The notes below the pieces were generated by a model. That model saw only the letters and a program-made list of their open reading frames with translations. It was not told where the DNA came from and made no database searches. The position numbers and the translations under genes were made by a program. Shown one piece after another: positions 25,301-32,276 of a stretch of DNA of 33,771 nucleotides. This DNA is from CAZGOM01 sp964542875. Lineage in GTDB: Bacteria; Planctomycetota; Phycisphaerae; Phycisphaerales; Phycisphaeraceae. The stretch lies in the NCBI GenBank assembly GCA_964542875.1, contig CAZIWA010000059.1:1-33771 (forward strand). The letters run 5' to 3'. Within the stretch, counting starts at the first letter, position 1. Every line of letters starts with the position of its first letter.

Positions 25301-25981
25301 GGCGGGGTACTTACGCACACCGGGCTGCTCGGTGGTCATGCGGCAGATGACAATATCCTGCAGGCCGTCGTTGTCGAAGTCTCCGGCGGCGAAGGTGATG
25401 GCCTGGCGGGCGAAGATGCCTTTGTCCCAGAACATGCTTTCGGGACCGGCGGAGAGGCGGGCGTTTTCATTCACCATCGCGGCAGTGCCGGGGAAGAACT
25501 CGCCGGTGGCGGCGTTTTTCCAAAGGTGCCACATGTTCCAGCCGGTGGGGTGGCCGGTGTCGGGCAGGTAGCGCAGGCGGCCGTCGAAAAGAATCATGTC
25601 CGGCAGGCCGTCGTGGTTGAGGTCGCAGAATGTGCGGGCCTGGTTGTGCTCGATGGTTTGAGGAAAGGTTTCGGTGCAGTTGTAGTGGTGGGGGGTGCCG
25701 ACGGGGTTGAACTGGGGCTTGCCTTTGACGCCGGTGTTGAAGTGGATGACGCCTCGGGCGATGGAGCCGGCGTCGTGGATGTAGAGGTCGGGGAGGCCGT
25801 CGGCGTTCCAATCGATGACATCAAAGCCGGCGCCGGAATTAAAGCCGGTGCCGGGAAGGGCGACGGCTTGCAGGGAGAGCCTGGGGGCGGGCTGAGGTTT
25901 GGTTTGGGCGTGGAGACTGGCTGCGCCCGCAAGGAGGCCCAGCAGGCAGGGAAGGAGCCGGGTAGCCGGGAAGCAGGCCAT
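22361..25981 (-). CDS. Giant secreted FG-GAP/VCBS-repeat protein with C-terminal DNRLRE-like module
   Basis: A 1206-residue exported protein. The signal peptide (LLPCLLGLLAGAASLHA, cut before QTKP) is followed by at least eight FG-GAP/VCBS blades with Ca-binding loops such as DWNADGLPD, DLNHDGLPD, DFDNDGLQD, DIDSDSAVD, DWNNDGKTD, DMDSDGKLD and DADGDGVRD. These likely form one or two beta-propellers. The middle (about 560-720: FRGWQDFPVTLDKPISYIRLSN and KIDRFRINISDRTEAWYESF) is discoidin/F5-8C-like. About 870-980 is fibronectin-III-like (TLSWTRPATGEKFELRWSD). The last 180 residues (FSTGMPAANAWCTVIRFDALPK, VSGATLRLTAL) resemble DNRLRE/CBM-type modules. It probably binds or degrades glycans outside the cell; no catalytic domain is recognisable. 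Confidence 0.88.
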   Translation of the reverse strand: MACFPATRLLPCLLGLLAGAASLHAQTKPQPAPRLSLQAVALPGTGFNSGAGFDVIDWNADGLPDLYIHDAGSIARGVIHFNTGVKGKPQFNPVGTPHHYNCTETFPQTIEHNQARTFCDLNHDGLPDMILFDGRLRYLPDTGHPTGWNMWHLWKNAATGEFFPGTAAMVNENARLSAGPESMFWDKGIFARQAITFAAGDFDNDGLQDIVICRMTTEQPGVRKYPAPWEQWTPRGRMATKLNQPLPPFTGPLTLGPLASPPTRETLFYKNTGTKAVPSFDKGVPLAAGSPAGPLIAPNPVLVDIDSDSAVDILSSEAPYASNAFRVDWPTTANVVWFKRKSPASSDFAPAVPLLVDNQTPIPAGTMARLADMRGTGALDLLVMDADASIRWYINKSPKGAAPVFEPAQIIRGGEFPRFDFMFQPILVDWFAPGSRDLILHGVTDPHCKWGLRRTTLFKNIATKPGEVRYQRIGDFTFNGDPAVVSPADQETPYGVYGSYASVMPDKGQGKRLLMSVDGKVFLFSNLAADGLTFQKRVPIPLAARRDIFRGWQDFPVTLDKPISYIRLSNSGNSFKMINLLAFEAISNGKNIATLDQGAAVTNTYPPGTSQYAMVRNTDTMLTPGARPDDKKFNATTFGFNVGGIVVKLPQPAKIDRFRINISDRTEAWYESFVPFEWQGKTYRMTEELGQYFAQICIEVSPDGTNWTKPVDAIVDEMSRANPIPIDWNNDGKTDLVVAALGSNEFLYPSTLSYRLYLNQGTEESPVFGQPILASTEKNQPLAPRVPWTAGYAPVAGLKLVDMDSDGKLDLLVESPSISSSTVQWHKNISDQPAGFTFESQPRELVSDLAAFSHSGRYRYFDYADADGDGVRDLLNVGSMYQRLYFVRGIHADAPAAVTDLTLDSRSPSGTTLSWTRPATGEKFELRWSDATPADELNWPTLPSVSGAYTVPVGQRQQAVIPAITPARRVYSSVKSINAVGHASSASRMLDFVPAPASVLTLANGVPESSGKPYAGNTAVVLAQGKQGEEAAPPPQTISIAGPSANFSTGMPAANAWCTVIRFDALPKTPVSGATLRLTALDADYAVRLDNAETMSCNQIDIPVDFAAANWQQSAPGTPWPQDYILKSGKFIAFGNGPSAVMSSGPVLRWDVTQAVNHAIAQGKPSVTLLLRLDYTGHYSGGHYRFHAPDAKNISTRPALELVTTN

Positions 25982-26254
25982 GGGGAACTCCTGAAGAGGT
26001 GTGGTGAAAGTAACAGACGTGTGTGGGAGCGGGAGGTTCCTGGATTGTCATAACAAGAATTTTACGGGCATGATTTAAGATGCCGGGGTGAGACATGGAA
26101 TTGGAAAATGGTGTAAGCGGGGGCAAGCGGCGATGTTGGAATGCGAGTGGATTGTTCAAAGATATGGGGCGGGGTGTCCTATTTGCCGCTGGGGGTGATA
26201 AAGTTATGGCTGGTTTGGGGGTTTGGAGCATTTATGGACTCAGGGAGTATCCAC
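25982..26254. other. Divergent promoter region between the VCBS and HTH genes
   Basis: About 270 bases, with divergent genes on both sides. It contains the shared 12-mer at 26046-26057 (for the minus-strand VCBS gene). The HTH regulator may act here, but no operator-like inverted repeat stands out. Confidence 0.4.
26046..26057 (-). promoter_or_regulatory. Shared 12-mer CTTGTTATGACA upstream of the VCBS gene
   Basis: Identical to the motif at 21313-21324, here about 65-76 nt before the VCBS start codon. It is a candidate shared promoter element or operator for two exported-protein genes. Confidence 0.35.
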
Positions 26255-26743
26255 ATGATTGACCTGGTACTCAGGCGGATGATCGACGAGAAGTTGACGA
26301 CCGTTCAGGAACTGGGCGATCTGACGGGCGTTGCGCCGTCGACGGTTTACCGTTGGATGGCGGGCCAGAGCGAGCCGGATTACAAGCAACTCCGGATGCT
26401 GCTGGTGCATCTGCCGAACGTTCGGGCGCAGGAGCTGGTGCTGCAGGCGTTGACCGCGGGCACCCACTGGCGCGCCGAGAGCGAGAAGGTTGAGCTGGAT
26501 GTCAACAATGACGGGCGCATTGATGGGTTTGATGCGCTGGACGTGGCCATCCAGAGCGTGCAGGACTCGACGGACTCGCTGGGGCGCATCCGGGAGACGT
26601 GCCGGTCCGGGAAGATCACGCGCGAAGAGGTGGAGAAGATCAGCGATCTGCTGTCGAGGATCAGCCGGCAGTCGATGACTGCGGAGATGATTCTTTTGAA
26701 CCTGCTGCAACAGAGCACGCGCAAGAAGCTGGATAGCAAGTGA
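26255..26743 (+). CDS. HTH regulator with embedded EF-hand/dockerin-like loop
   Basis: A 162-residue cytoplasmic-looking protein (no signal or membrane segment). Residues about 14-37 form a helix-turn-helix: TTVQELGDLTGVAPSTVYRW, then MAGQSEPD, as in XRE/CII-type regulators. Residues 82-93 (DVNNDGRIDGFD) are a perfect EF-hand/dockerin loop with acidic or amide ligands at positions 1, 3, 5, 9 and 12. The C-terminal third is predicted helical (REEVEKISDLLSRISRQSMTAEMILLNLL). I chose the ATG at 26255 because AGGGAG lies 7 nt upstream; an ATG at 26234 with GGAG is also possible. Divergent from the VCBS gene. Ca-responsive regulation is inference. Confidence 0.78.
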   Translation: MIDLVLRRMIDEKLTTVQELGDLTGVAPSTVYRWMAGQSEPDYKQLRMLLVHLPNVRAQELVLQALTAGTHWRAESEKVELDVNNDGRIDGFDALDVAIQSVQDSTDSLGRIRETCRSGKITREEVEKISDLLSRISRQSMTAEMILLNLLQQSTRKKLDSK

Positions 26744-26833
26744 GGAAGAAAGGGATCAGTGAAGAGGGCGGATTAAGAGCAGAGTGATTTCACTCCAACT
26801 TTCTCTCTGAGTGCAGCGGAGGTCGGTTTAAGA

Positions 26834-26857
26834 CATGCTTACGTGGACGAAAGCATG
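26834..26857. repeat. Dispersed palindromic hairpin, copy B
   Basis: CATGCTT and AAGCATG form a 7-bp stem around a loop ACGTGGACGA, which differs from the copy A loop at two positions. It lies in the 150-base gap between the HTH gene and the permease gene. Confidence 0.65.
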
Positions 26858-26895
26858 ACAAGCGGGTAATGATCAACATCTTCTTTGAGTGATTC

Positions 26896-28755
26896 ATGTC
26901 TCAGACAGCATCTGATGTAAGACCCCGGCTCAGCACACCTGCCACGTGGCAAAAAGCGGTGGCGAGGTTGACCAGCCGATACGCGCTGTTTTCCGTGATC
27001 CTGGTGATGATGCTGGCTTTTTTGGTGTGGCCGATTGTGCTGACGGTGGCGGGGGGCTTTGTGTCGGTGTCGACGGGGGCGGACGGCAAGCCTGTGCATG
27101 GGTTTACGCTGTCGCACATCGTGGGTGTGTTTGAGGACCCGCTTTTGGTGCGCGGGTTGTTTAACGCGCTGATGCTGGGGGTTTGTTCGACGGTGCTTTG
27201 CCTGGCGGTGACGCTGCCGCTGGCGGTGCTGAATGTGAAGTACGATTTTTTCGGGAAACGGATTTTGGGTGCGTTGATGCTGGTGCCGCTGATTTTGCCG
27301 CCGTTTGTGGGGGCGATTGGGGTGCGGGCGATTTTCGGGCGCTTTGGGGCGGTGAACCAGGTGTTGATGTCGCTGGGGATATTGGACCCGGCGAGCCCGG
27401 GGATCGACTTTATCGGCGGTGATGTGGTGGGGGGGCAGTTTCTGGCGATCGTGGTGATGAATGTGCTGCACCTGTACCCGATCATGTTTTTGAACCTGAC
27501 GGCGGCGATGGCCAACCTGGACCCGGCAATGGATGAAGCGGCGGTGAACCTGGGGGCATCGTGGAGCCGGCGGTTTTTCGGGATTACGCTGCCGTTGATC
27601 GTGCCGGGGATTTTCGCGGGCGCGACGATTGTGTTTATTTCGGCGTTTACGGAACTGGGTACGCCGCTGATGTTTGACTATTACAACGTGACGGCGGTGC
27701 AGGTGTACTGGGGGATTCAAGAGATCGATTCAAGCCCGCGGCCGTATGCGCTGGTGGTGGTGATGCTTTCGATCGCTGTGGCGGCGTATGTGGCGGCGAA
27801 GTTCTTTATCGGCGGGCGCGGGCATGCGATGCAGTCCAAGGCCGCGGTGGCTGCGGTGTCGACTACGTTGACGGGCTGGCGGTCGCTGGCGGCGGCGGGG
27901 GCATTTGTTGCGCTGATCCTGGTGGCGCTGCTGCCGCACATCGGGGTGGTGATTTCGTCGTTTTCGGTGGATGGAAGCTGGTACCGGAGCATTCTTCCCA
28001 AGGTGTTTACGACTGAACATTACACAGGCGCGCTGACCCATCCGCTGGCGATGGATTCGATTCGAAACAGCCTGGTGTATGCGTCGATTGCGATGGTCGT
28101 ATGCGTGCTGATCGGGTTGGCGATTTCGTATTTGAACGCGCGGGTACGGCTCTTTGGCGCGGGAGTGCTGGATGCGCTGGCCATGCTGCCCCTGGCGGTG
28201 CCGGGGCTGGTGATGGCGTTTGGGTATGTGGCGATGAGCGTGAACTGGCCTTTCCCCGGGCTGGCGGCGTGGTTTAACGAGCGGGGGATGCCGGGCGTCG
28301 CGGCGATGATGCAGGTGCGCGGGGTGATGCCGGACCCGATTTTGTTTCTGGTGATCGCGTATGCGATCCGGCGGCTGCCTTACGTGGTGCGGTCGGTTTC
28401 AGCGGGGCTGGAGCAGACTTCCGGCGCGCTGGAAGAAGCGGCGCGTAACCTGGGGGCGGGGTCGATTTATGCGATTCGACGGGTGGTGCTGCCGCTGATC
28501 CTGGCGAACATCATTGCCGGTGCAATCCTGGCGTTCAGCTTCTCCATGCTGGAGGTGAGCGACTCACTGATCCTGGCGCAACGGGACAACGATTACCCGA
28601 TCACCAAGGCGATTTTCGTGTTCTACGGGCGGCTGGGCGATGGGCCGTACATCGCCAGTGCGATGGGGGTGTGGGCGATGGTGCTTTTGACGGTGACGCT
28701 GGTGGGAGCGGGATTGATCATGGGCAAGCGGATGGGTGCGATTTTCCGGGCGTGA
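26896..28755 (+). CDS. FbpB-like iron(III)-type ABC transporter permease (fused, two BPD domains)
   Basis: A 619-residue inner-membrane protein made of two binding-protein-dependent permease domains in one chain, as in FbpB/SfuB iron(III) permeases. Each half carries an EAA loop that docks the ATPase: DEAAVNLGASWSRRFFGITLPLIVPGI (about 214-240) and EEAARNLGAGSIYAIRRVVLPLILANI (about 515-541). Around twelve hydrophobic segments are visible (for example ALFSVILVMMLAFLVWPIVLTVAGG and AGVLDALAMLPLAVPGLVMAF). The ATPase and substrate-binding protein are not in the window on either side, which is unusual. Substrate could be iron, or another small cation or amine such as putrescine or thiamine. The start at 26896 has only a weak ribosome site. 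Confidence 0.88.
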   Translation: MSQTASDVRPRLSTPATWQKAVARLTSRYALFSVILVMMLAFLVWPIVLTVAGGFVSVSTGADGKPVHGFTLSHIVGVFEDPLLVRGLFNALMLGVCSTVLCLAVTLPLAVLNVKYDFFGKRILGALMLVPLILPPFVGAIGVRAIFGRFGAVNQVLMSLGILDPASPGIDFIGGDVVGGQFLAIVVMNVLHLYPIMFLNLTAAMANLDPAMDEAAVNLGASWSRRFFGITLPLIVPGIFAGATIVFISAFTELGTPLMFDYYNVTAVQVYWGIQEIDSSPRPYALVVVMLSIAVAAYVAAKFFIGGRGHAMQSKAAVAAVSTTLTGWRSLAAAGAFVALILVALLPHIGVVISSFSVDGSWYRSILPKVFTTEHYTGALTHPLAMDSIRNSLVYASIAMVVCVLIGLAISYLNARVRLFGAGVLDALAMLPLAVPGLVMAFGYVAMSVNWPFPGLAAWFNERGMPGVAAMMQVRGVMPDPILFLVIAYAIRRLPYVVRSVSAGLEQTSGALEEAARNLGAGSIYAIRRVVLPLILANIIAGAILAFSFSMLEVSDSLILAQRDNDYPITKAIFVFYGRLGDGPYIASAMGVWAMVLLTVTLVGAGLIMGKRMGAIFRA

Positions 28756-28830
28756 AGCTTTTGGGTGTTGTTGAGACATGTGGGATGGGGGAATTGGGGC
28801 TGGAAGTTCCAGCGGTTGGTTCCATTGGTG

Positions 28831-28900
28831 AAAAGGGGTGTTAATGGGTGTAAACGGGTGTAAATGGGTGTAAATGGGTGTAAACAGGTGTAAATGGGTG
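28831..28900 (+). repeat. In-phase 10-bp tandem repeat array upstream of fic
   Basis: Six consecutive 10-mers (28841-28900) read TTAATGGGTG, TAAACGGGTG, TAAATGGGTG, TAAATGGGTG, TAAACAGGTG, TAAATGGGTG. A degenerate unit (AAAAGGGGTG) precedes them, and TCCATTGGTG may be a second. The array runs without a break straight into the TATAAT at 28901. The 10-bp period puts each GGGTG on the same face of the helix. It is not coding. Confidence 0.9.
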
Positions 28901-28906
28901 TATAAT
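28901..28906 (+). promoter_or_regulatory. TATAAT -10 element of fic, near-leaderless
   Basis: A consensus TATAAT immediately follows the last 10-bp repeat and ends 6 nt before the preferred ATG (28913). Transcription starting 6-8 nt downstream would begin at or within one or two bases of the ATG, giving a leaderless mRNA. There is no -35 consensus; the repeats occupy that place. Confidence 0.6.
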
Positions 28907-28912
28907 TATTTC

Positions 28913-29962
28913 ATGATTGAGATTAGTTCACTTACTATGACTCATGACATGGTGGGGCTTTTAACCCGGCTGGATGCGTTTAATGCGAATTGGCGCGCGG
29001 TTGATCAGCTTCGACCCGAACGTCTTAAACAACTCAGGCGTGTGGCGACCATTGAAAGCATCGGCTCGTCGACACGTATTGAGGGCTCTCAACTATCGGA
29101 TCATCAGGTGGAGGAACTGCTTGGACGATTGGGGGTGGAATCGTTCAGTACGCGTGATGAACAAGAAGTGGCCGGTTACTCATTGGTCATGGACACGGTT
29201 TTTGAAAACCATAATGCTATTGCGGTGACGGAGAATTACATCAAGCAACTCCATGGGATGCTGCTGAAGTATTCGGAGAAAGACGAACGGCATCGAGGCA
29301 GTTACAAAAAGCTGTCCAACAGTGTGGAAGCGTTCAACGCGGATGGGCAGTTACTTGGGGTGGTGTTTGAAACCGCAGCCCCCTTTGATACCCCACAGCA
29401 GATGGAAAGCCTGGTTGCGTGGTACAGGCTGGCGCAAGAAGAGAAAATACTTCACCCCCTGATACAGATCGGGGTGTTCGTTGTGGTATTTCTGGCGATC
29501 CATCCATTTCAAGATGGAAACGGACGGCTCTCGCGGATCCTGACGACATTGCTGTTGATGAAAGCGGGGTATGAATATGTGCCTTACAGTTCGATGGAAA
29601 GTGTGGTGGAGGCCAATAAAGAGGGCTACTACCTGGCTCTGAGACGAACGCAAAAGACGCTTAAGAGCGAAAAGCCGGATTGGGAACCGTGGCTGCTGTT
29701 TTTTTTGAGGACCTTGTCGAAGCAAACACAAAAGTTGCAAGCCAAAATCCAGAACATGGGGGCTCGGCAGTTGGATATACCGGAATGGGCCGAGTTGATC
29801 CTGAAACTCGTGGATGAGAGGAAACGAATCAGTGTTGCGCAGGTGGTGGAAGCCAGCGGTGCTCCGCGTGAAACGGTTCGCACATGGTTGAAAGCGCTGG
29901 TGAAGTCAGGTTCTTTGAAACTACATGGGGCAGGGCGTGGGGCTTGGTATACACGGGTGTGA
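28913..29962 (+). CDS. Fic family protein (class II, N-terminal inhibitory helix, C-terminal winged HTH)
   Basis: A 349-residue Fic protein. The FIC core motif HPFQDGNGRLSR (197-208) is intact, with the catalytic His197, so AMP-transfer or related NMP-transfer activity is expected. The inhibitory helix motif (S/T)xxxE(G/N) occurs as STRIEG (Ser53, Glu57, Gly58), N-terminal to the FIC core, which is class II. The last about 50 residues (ISVAQVVEASGAPRETVRTWLKALVKSGSL) look like a winged helix-turn-helix. This N-terminal helix, Fic, wHTH layout matches widespread bacterial Fic proteins that may control their own promoter. The frame is open from 28874; the ATG at 28913 lies just after the TATAAT and is preferred. 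No antitoxin gene is adjacent. Confidence 0.92.
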   Translation: MIEISSLTMTHDMVGLLTRLDAFNANWRAVDQLRPERLKQLRRVATIESIGSSTRIEGSQLSDHQVEELLGRLGVESFSTRDEQEVAGYSLVMDTVFENHNAIAVTENYIKQLHGMLLKYSEKDERHRGSYKKLSNSVEAFNADGQLLGVVFETAAPFDTPQQMESLVAWYRLAQEEKILHPLIQIGVFVVVFLAIHPFQDGNGRLSRILTTLLLMKAGYEYVPYSSMESVVEANKEGYYLALRRTQKTLKSEKPDWEPWLLFFLRTLSKQTQKLQAKIQNMGARQLDIPEWAELILKLVDERKRISVAQVVEASGAPRETVRTWLKALVKSGSLKLHGAGRGAWYTRV

Positions 29963-29977
29963 GGGCGGGCTTGAATC

Positions 29978-31315
29978 TTAGATTTTGGAACTGTCGCCGG
30001 TCGGCTGTGATGGTGGGTTGTTGGCTTCCCGCTGAGCGCGTTTGAGGCCTTCCTGGACGGCGCTTTTGATTTCACGATCCATGTTGGGGGAGAGCCCGAT
30101 GAAGGTTTTGTATTCCTTGCCGTTGATGAGGACGACGGTCTTGGGAAGGTTGTTGACGATGAAGAATTCGCTGGCCTTGCCTTCGGTGTCCAGCAGGACG
30201 GGGAAGGTGAGCTTGTTTTGTTTGAGGAAGGCCTGGACGTCTTTGACGTCTTCGCGGATGTTGACGGCGTAGTATTGGCCGGGGATGTTGGACTGGGTCA
30301 TCCAGTCGGAGACGGCCTGCATTTTGGGCATGGCCTGCTGGCAGGATTTGGCCCAGCTTTCCCAGAAGGTGAGGACGACGACTTTGCCGTTGAGGGAGGC
30401 AAGTTTGATGTCCTTGTCGTCGAGGGTTTTGAGGGTGATGTCCGCGGGTTCGATGGCTTTGGCTTCAGGGGCAGCGGCGGGGGCACCGGGAGCAGCGGGC
30501 GCGCCGGCACCGGCTGGGGCGGCGGGCTTGGGCACGGCGAGCCATTCGTCGATGGTGTTTTTTTCCGTCAAGCCTTTGGAGTCGAAGTCGAAGGCGGTTT
30601 TGGGGAGGTCTTTGTTGTGTGTCTTGATCTGGATGTCGAAGGTGGTGATGAGCCTGGTGGGGCTCTTGATGTTCGGGCCGGGGGTGCGGACGATTTGGGT
30701 GATGAGGTTGGAGGTGGGGTCGATCCAGTAGGTGAGTTCTTCTTCGCCGATGGCGGCTTTGATGCCGGGGCGCTTGGCGGGGTCATCGGCACGGGGGGGC
30801 AGGTAGTCGAAGTTTTTGGGTTCGATGAGCCGCCCGGCGATGTAGAGCGTGGGCATGACGGACGTGAGGTAGAGCAGGTCGGGCTGGGTGATGTTTTTGG
30901 CGAAGGGGGCGGTGAGGAGCAGCTCTTCGAAAGTGAAGGGATTGGGGGCGTCGACCTTGGCGAACCGACCGGGGACCTGGTCACTTTTTGCCAGGAAATT
31001 CCCCGTGGAGATTACGAAGAAACAGTCTGTGCGATCGCTTAAGACTTTGAGGTTTTCACGGTCGAAGGCGAGGTTGTAATCGCCGACTTCGGTGGTTTTG
31101 ACGCGCCCGGCGTCCTGCAGGATGGTGATGACGACGTGGGATTCGTAGAGCTTGGTGTCCTGGTAAGCCTGGAGGGTTTTTTCAAGCTGTTCTTTGCCTT
31201 TGTCATCGGCGAAGGCTGGCAAAGCGGCCGCTGCTGCGAGCAGGCAGACAGTGAGCCGGGTGAAAAACCTGGATGAGGTCGCAATCCCGGAGGTGGGCAT
31301 GGCGCGGGTTTCCAT
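29978..31315 (-). CDS. Exported TlpA/thioredoxin-like protein with degenerate AxxC site
   Basis: A 445-residue protein with a signal peptide (FFTRLTVCLLAAAAALPAFA, cut before DDKG). Residues about 40-255 form a beta-rich domain resembling DUF2092/LolA-type lipid-binding folds. A Pro/Ala-rich linker (about 262-286) follows, then a C-terminal TlpA/redoxin domain (about 290-425). The usual WCxxC is WAKSC here (Trp321, Ala322, Cys325; Ala codon GCC at 30350-30352), so only the C-terminal cysteine remains. Disulfide reductase activity in the normal sense should be lost; a role in binding a partner or monothiol chemistry is possible. It follows the intact TlpA gene by 18 bp and is presumably co-transcribed. 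Confidence 0.85.
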   Translation of the reverse strand: METRAMPTSGIATSSRFFTRLTVCLLAAAAALPAFADDKGKEQLEKTLQAYQDTKLYESHVVITILQDAGRVKTTEVGDYNLAFDRENLKVLSDRTDCFFVISTGNFLAKSDQVPGRFAKVDAPNPFTFEELLLTAPFAKNITQPDLLYLTSVMPTLYIAGRLIEPKNFDYLPPRADDPAKRPGIKAAIGEEELTYWIDPTSNLITQIVRTPGPNIKSPTRLITTFDIQIKTHNKDLPKTAFDFDSKGLTEKNTIDEWLAVPKPAAPAGAGAPAAPGAPAAAPEAKAIEPADITLKTLDDKDIKLASLNGKVVVLTFWESWAKSCQQAMPKMQAVSDWMTQSNIPGQYYAVNIREDVKDVQAFLKQNKLTFPVLLDTEGKASEFFIVNNLPKTVVLINGKEYKTFIGLSPNMDREIKSAVQEGLKRAQREANNPPSQPTGDSSKI

Positions 31316-31333
31316 GAAGGATGTAGCGGGATT

Positions 31334-31942
31334 TTACTTGTCGGACTTTTCAGACTTTGCTTTTTCGGCCGCTGCGACTTTCTCGACGGCTTCCTTGATG
31401 GCTTTACGGAATTCTTCGTCTTGCTTGGGGCCCATCAGGCCGACGACCGTCTTGGCGATGTTGCCGTTGACGATGAGCACGGTGGTGGGGATGCCTTTGA
31501 CCTTGTAAGCCTGGGCAACGGCACCCTTGGTGTCCATCAGGACGGGCATGGTGAGCTTCTTGGCCTTCCAGAATTCACGCACTTCGTCAGGGGTTTCCTG
31601 GAGGTTGGTGGGGTAGAAGCTGACCTTGAGGTTTTCCTTCTTGGCCCAGTCTGCGGTTTCCTGGAGTTTGGGGAGGCCGCGGACGCAGGGGCCGCACCAA
31701 GTGGCCCAGAAGTCGATGACGACGACCTTGTTGGTGTCTTCGGAGAGCTTGTATTTTCCGCCGTCGAGGATGTCGAGAGCGATTTCAGGGGCCTTGCCGG
31801 TGACACCTTCATCGGCGGCGACGGCCTGGGGAAGATCGGCAACGGTCAACTGGTAGCCCAGGAGACCTACGCCAAGGAGGGCCGCAGCGGCGGCGAGGGA
31901 GAGGGTGAATTTGCTGGTTTTGCGGGAAGATGGGTTGGACAT
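31334..31942 (-). CDS. TlpA-family protein disulfide reductase
   Basis: A 202-residue thioredoxin-fold protein anchored or exported by an N-terminal hydrophobic segment (LSLAAAAALLGVGLLGYQLTV). The active site is intact (FWATWCGPC, Cys83 and Cys86), and a cis-proline loop is seen in KGIPTTVLIVNGNIAKTVVG. It should reduce disulfides or donate electrons in the periplasm, for example in cytochrome c maturation. It is upstream of, and likely co-transcribed with, the AxxC homologue at 29978. The ATG at 31942 has only a weak GGGA site. Confidence 0.92.
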   Translation of the reverse strand: MSNPSSRKTSKFTLSLAAAAALLGVGLLGYQLTVADLPQAVAADEGVTGKAPEIALDILDGGKYKLSEDTNKVVVIDFWATWCGPCVRGLPKLQETADWAKKENLKVSFYPTNLQETPDEVREFWKAKKLTMPVLMDTKGAVAQAYKVKGIPTTVLIVNGNIAKTVVGLMGPKQDEEFRKAIKEAVEKVAAAEKAKSEKSDK

Positions 31943-32276
31943 GACGTATCCCAGTGGTGTTAAAAAGTTGGAATCAAGCTACCACGAAGCAGGGTTGGGG
32001 TGCGACCCCTTAAAGCCCGATGGTGGATTGTAGACGAGTGGCGGATGTGTTTCTTGAAGAGGAGTCTGCGGTGCGCGGGGCCAGGGGCCGGGGCGCAAAG
32101 AGATAAGCGATCAAAGGAGGAACGGTGTGGGTTTTAGCCGTGTTTTTTTAAGTCTGAAATGGGTGGGGGCTGGTTCAGACTTCAAACGGTATAATCCCCG
32201 TTCCGTTGACTGGACCTTTTAATTTAGAAGGTTTAGTGGGCGGGATGATTTTTCAAACCCTAACACAGGCAGCGAC
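31943..32276. other. Divergent intergenic region upstream of the TlpA gene and the dehydrogenase
   Basis: About 330 bases. A TATAAT at 32190-32195 faces the plus-strand dehydrogenase. No gene is seen. AAGGAGG at 32114-32120 looks like a ribosome site but is followed by no useful frame. Confidence 0.5.
32190..32195 (+). promoter_or_regulatory. Candidate -10 element (TATAAT) for the dehydrogenase
   Basis: A consensus TATAAT gives a predicted start near 32202 and a leader of about 75 nt. The -35 at 17-bp spacing is poor (GGGCTG), so an activator may be needed, or the hexamer is chance. Confidence 0.4.

Noticed and set aside
26839..27720. A 293-residue His/Arg/Gln-rich minus-strand frame
   Set aside because: Antisense to the permease; low-complexity composition arises from the reverse complement of GC-rich membrane-protein codons.
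28831..28900. CRISPR array
   Set aside because: The units are 10 bp, contiguous and without spacers; it is a simple tandem array.
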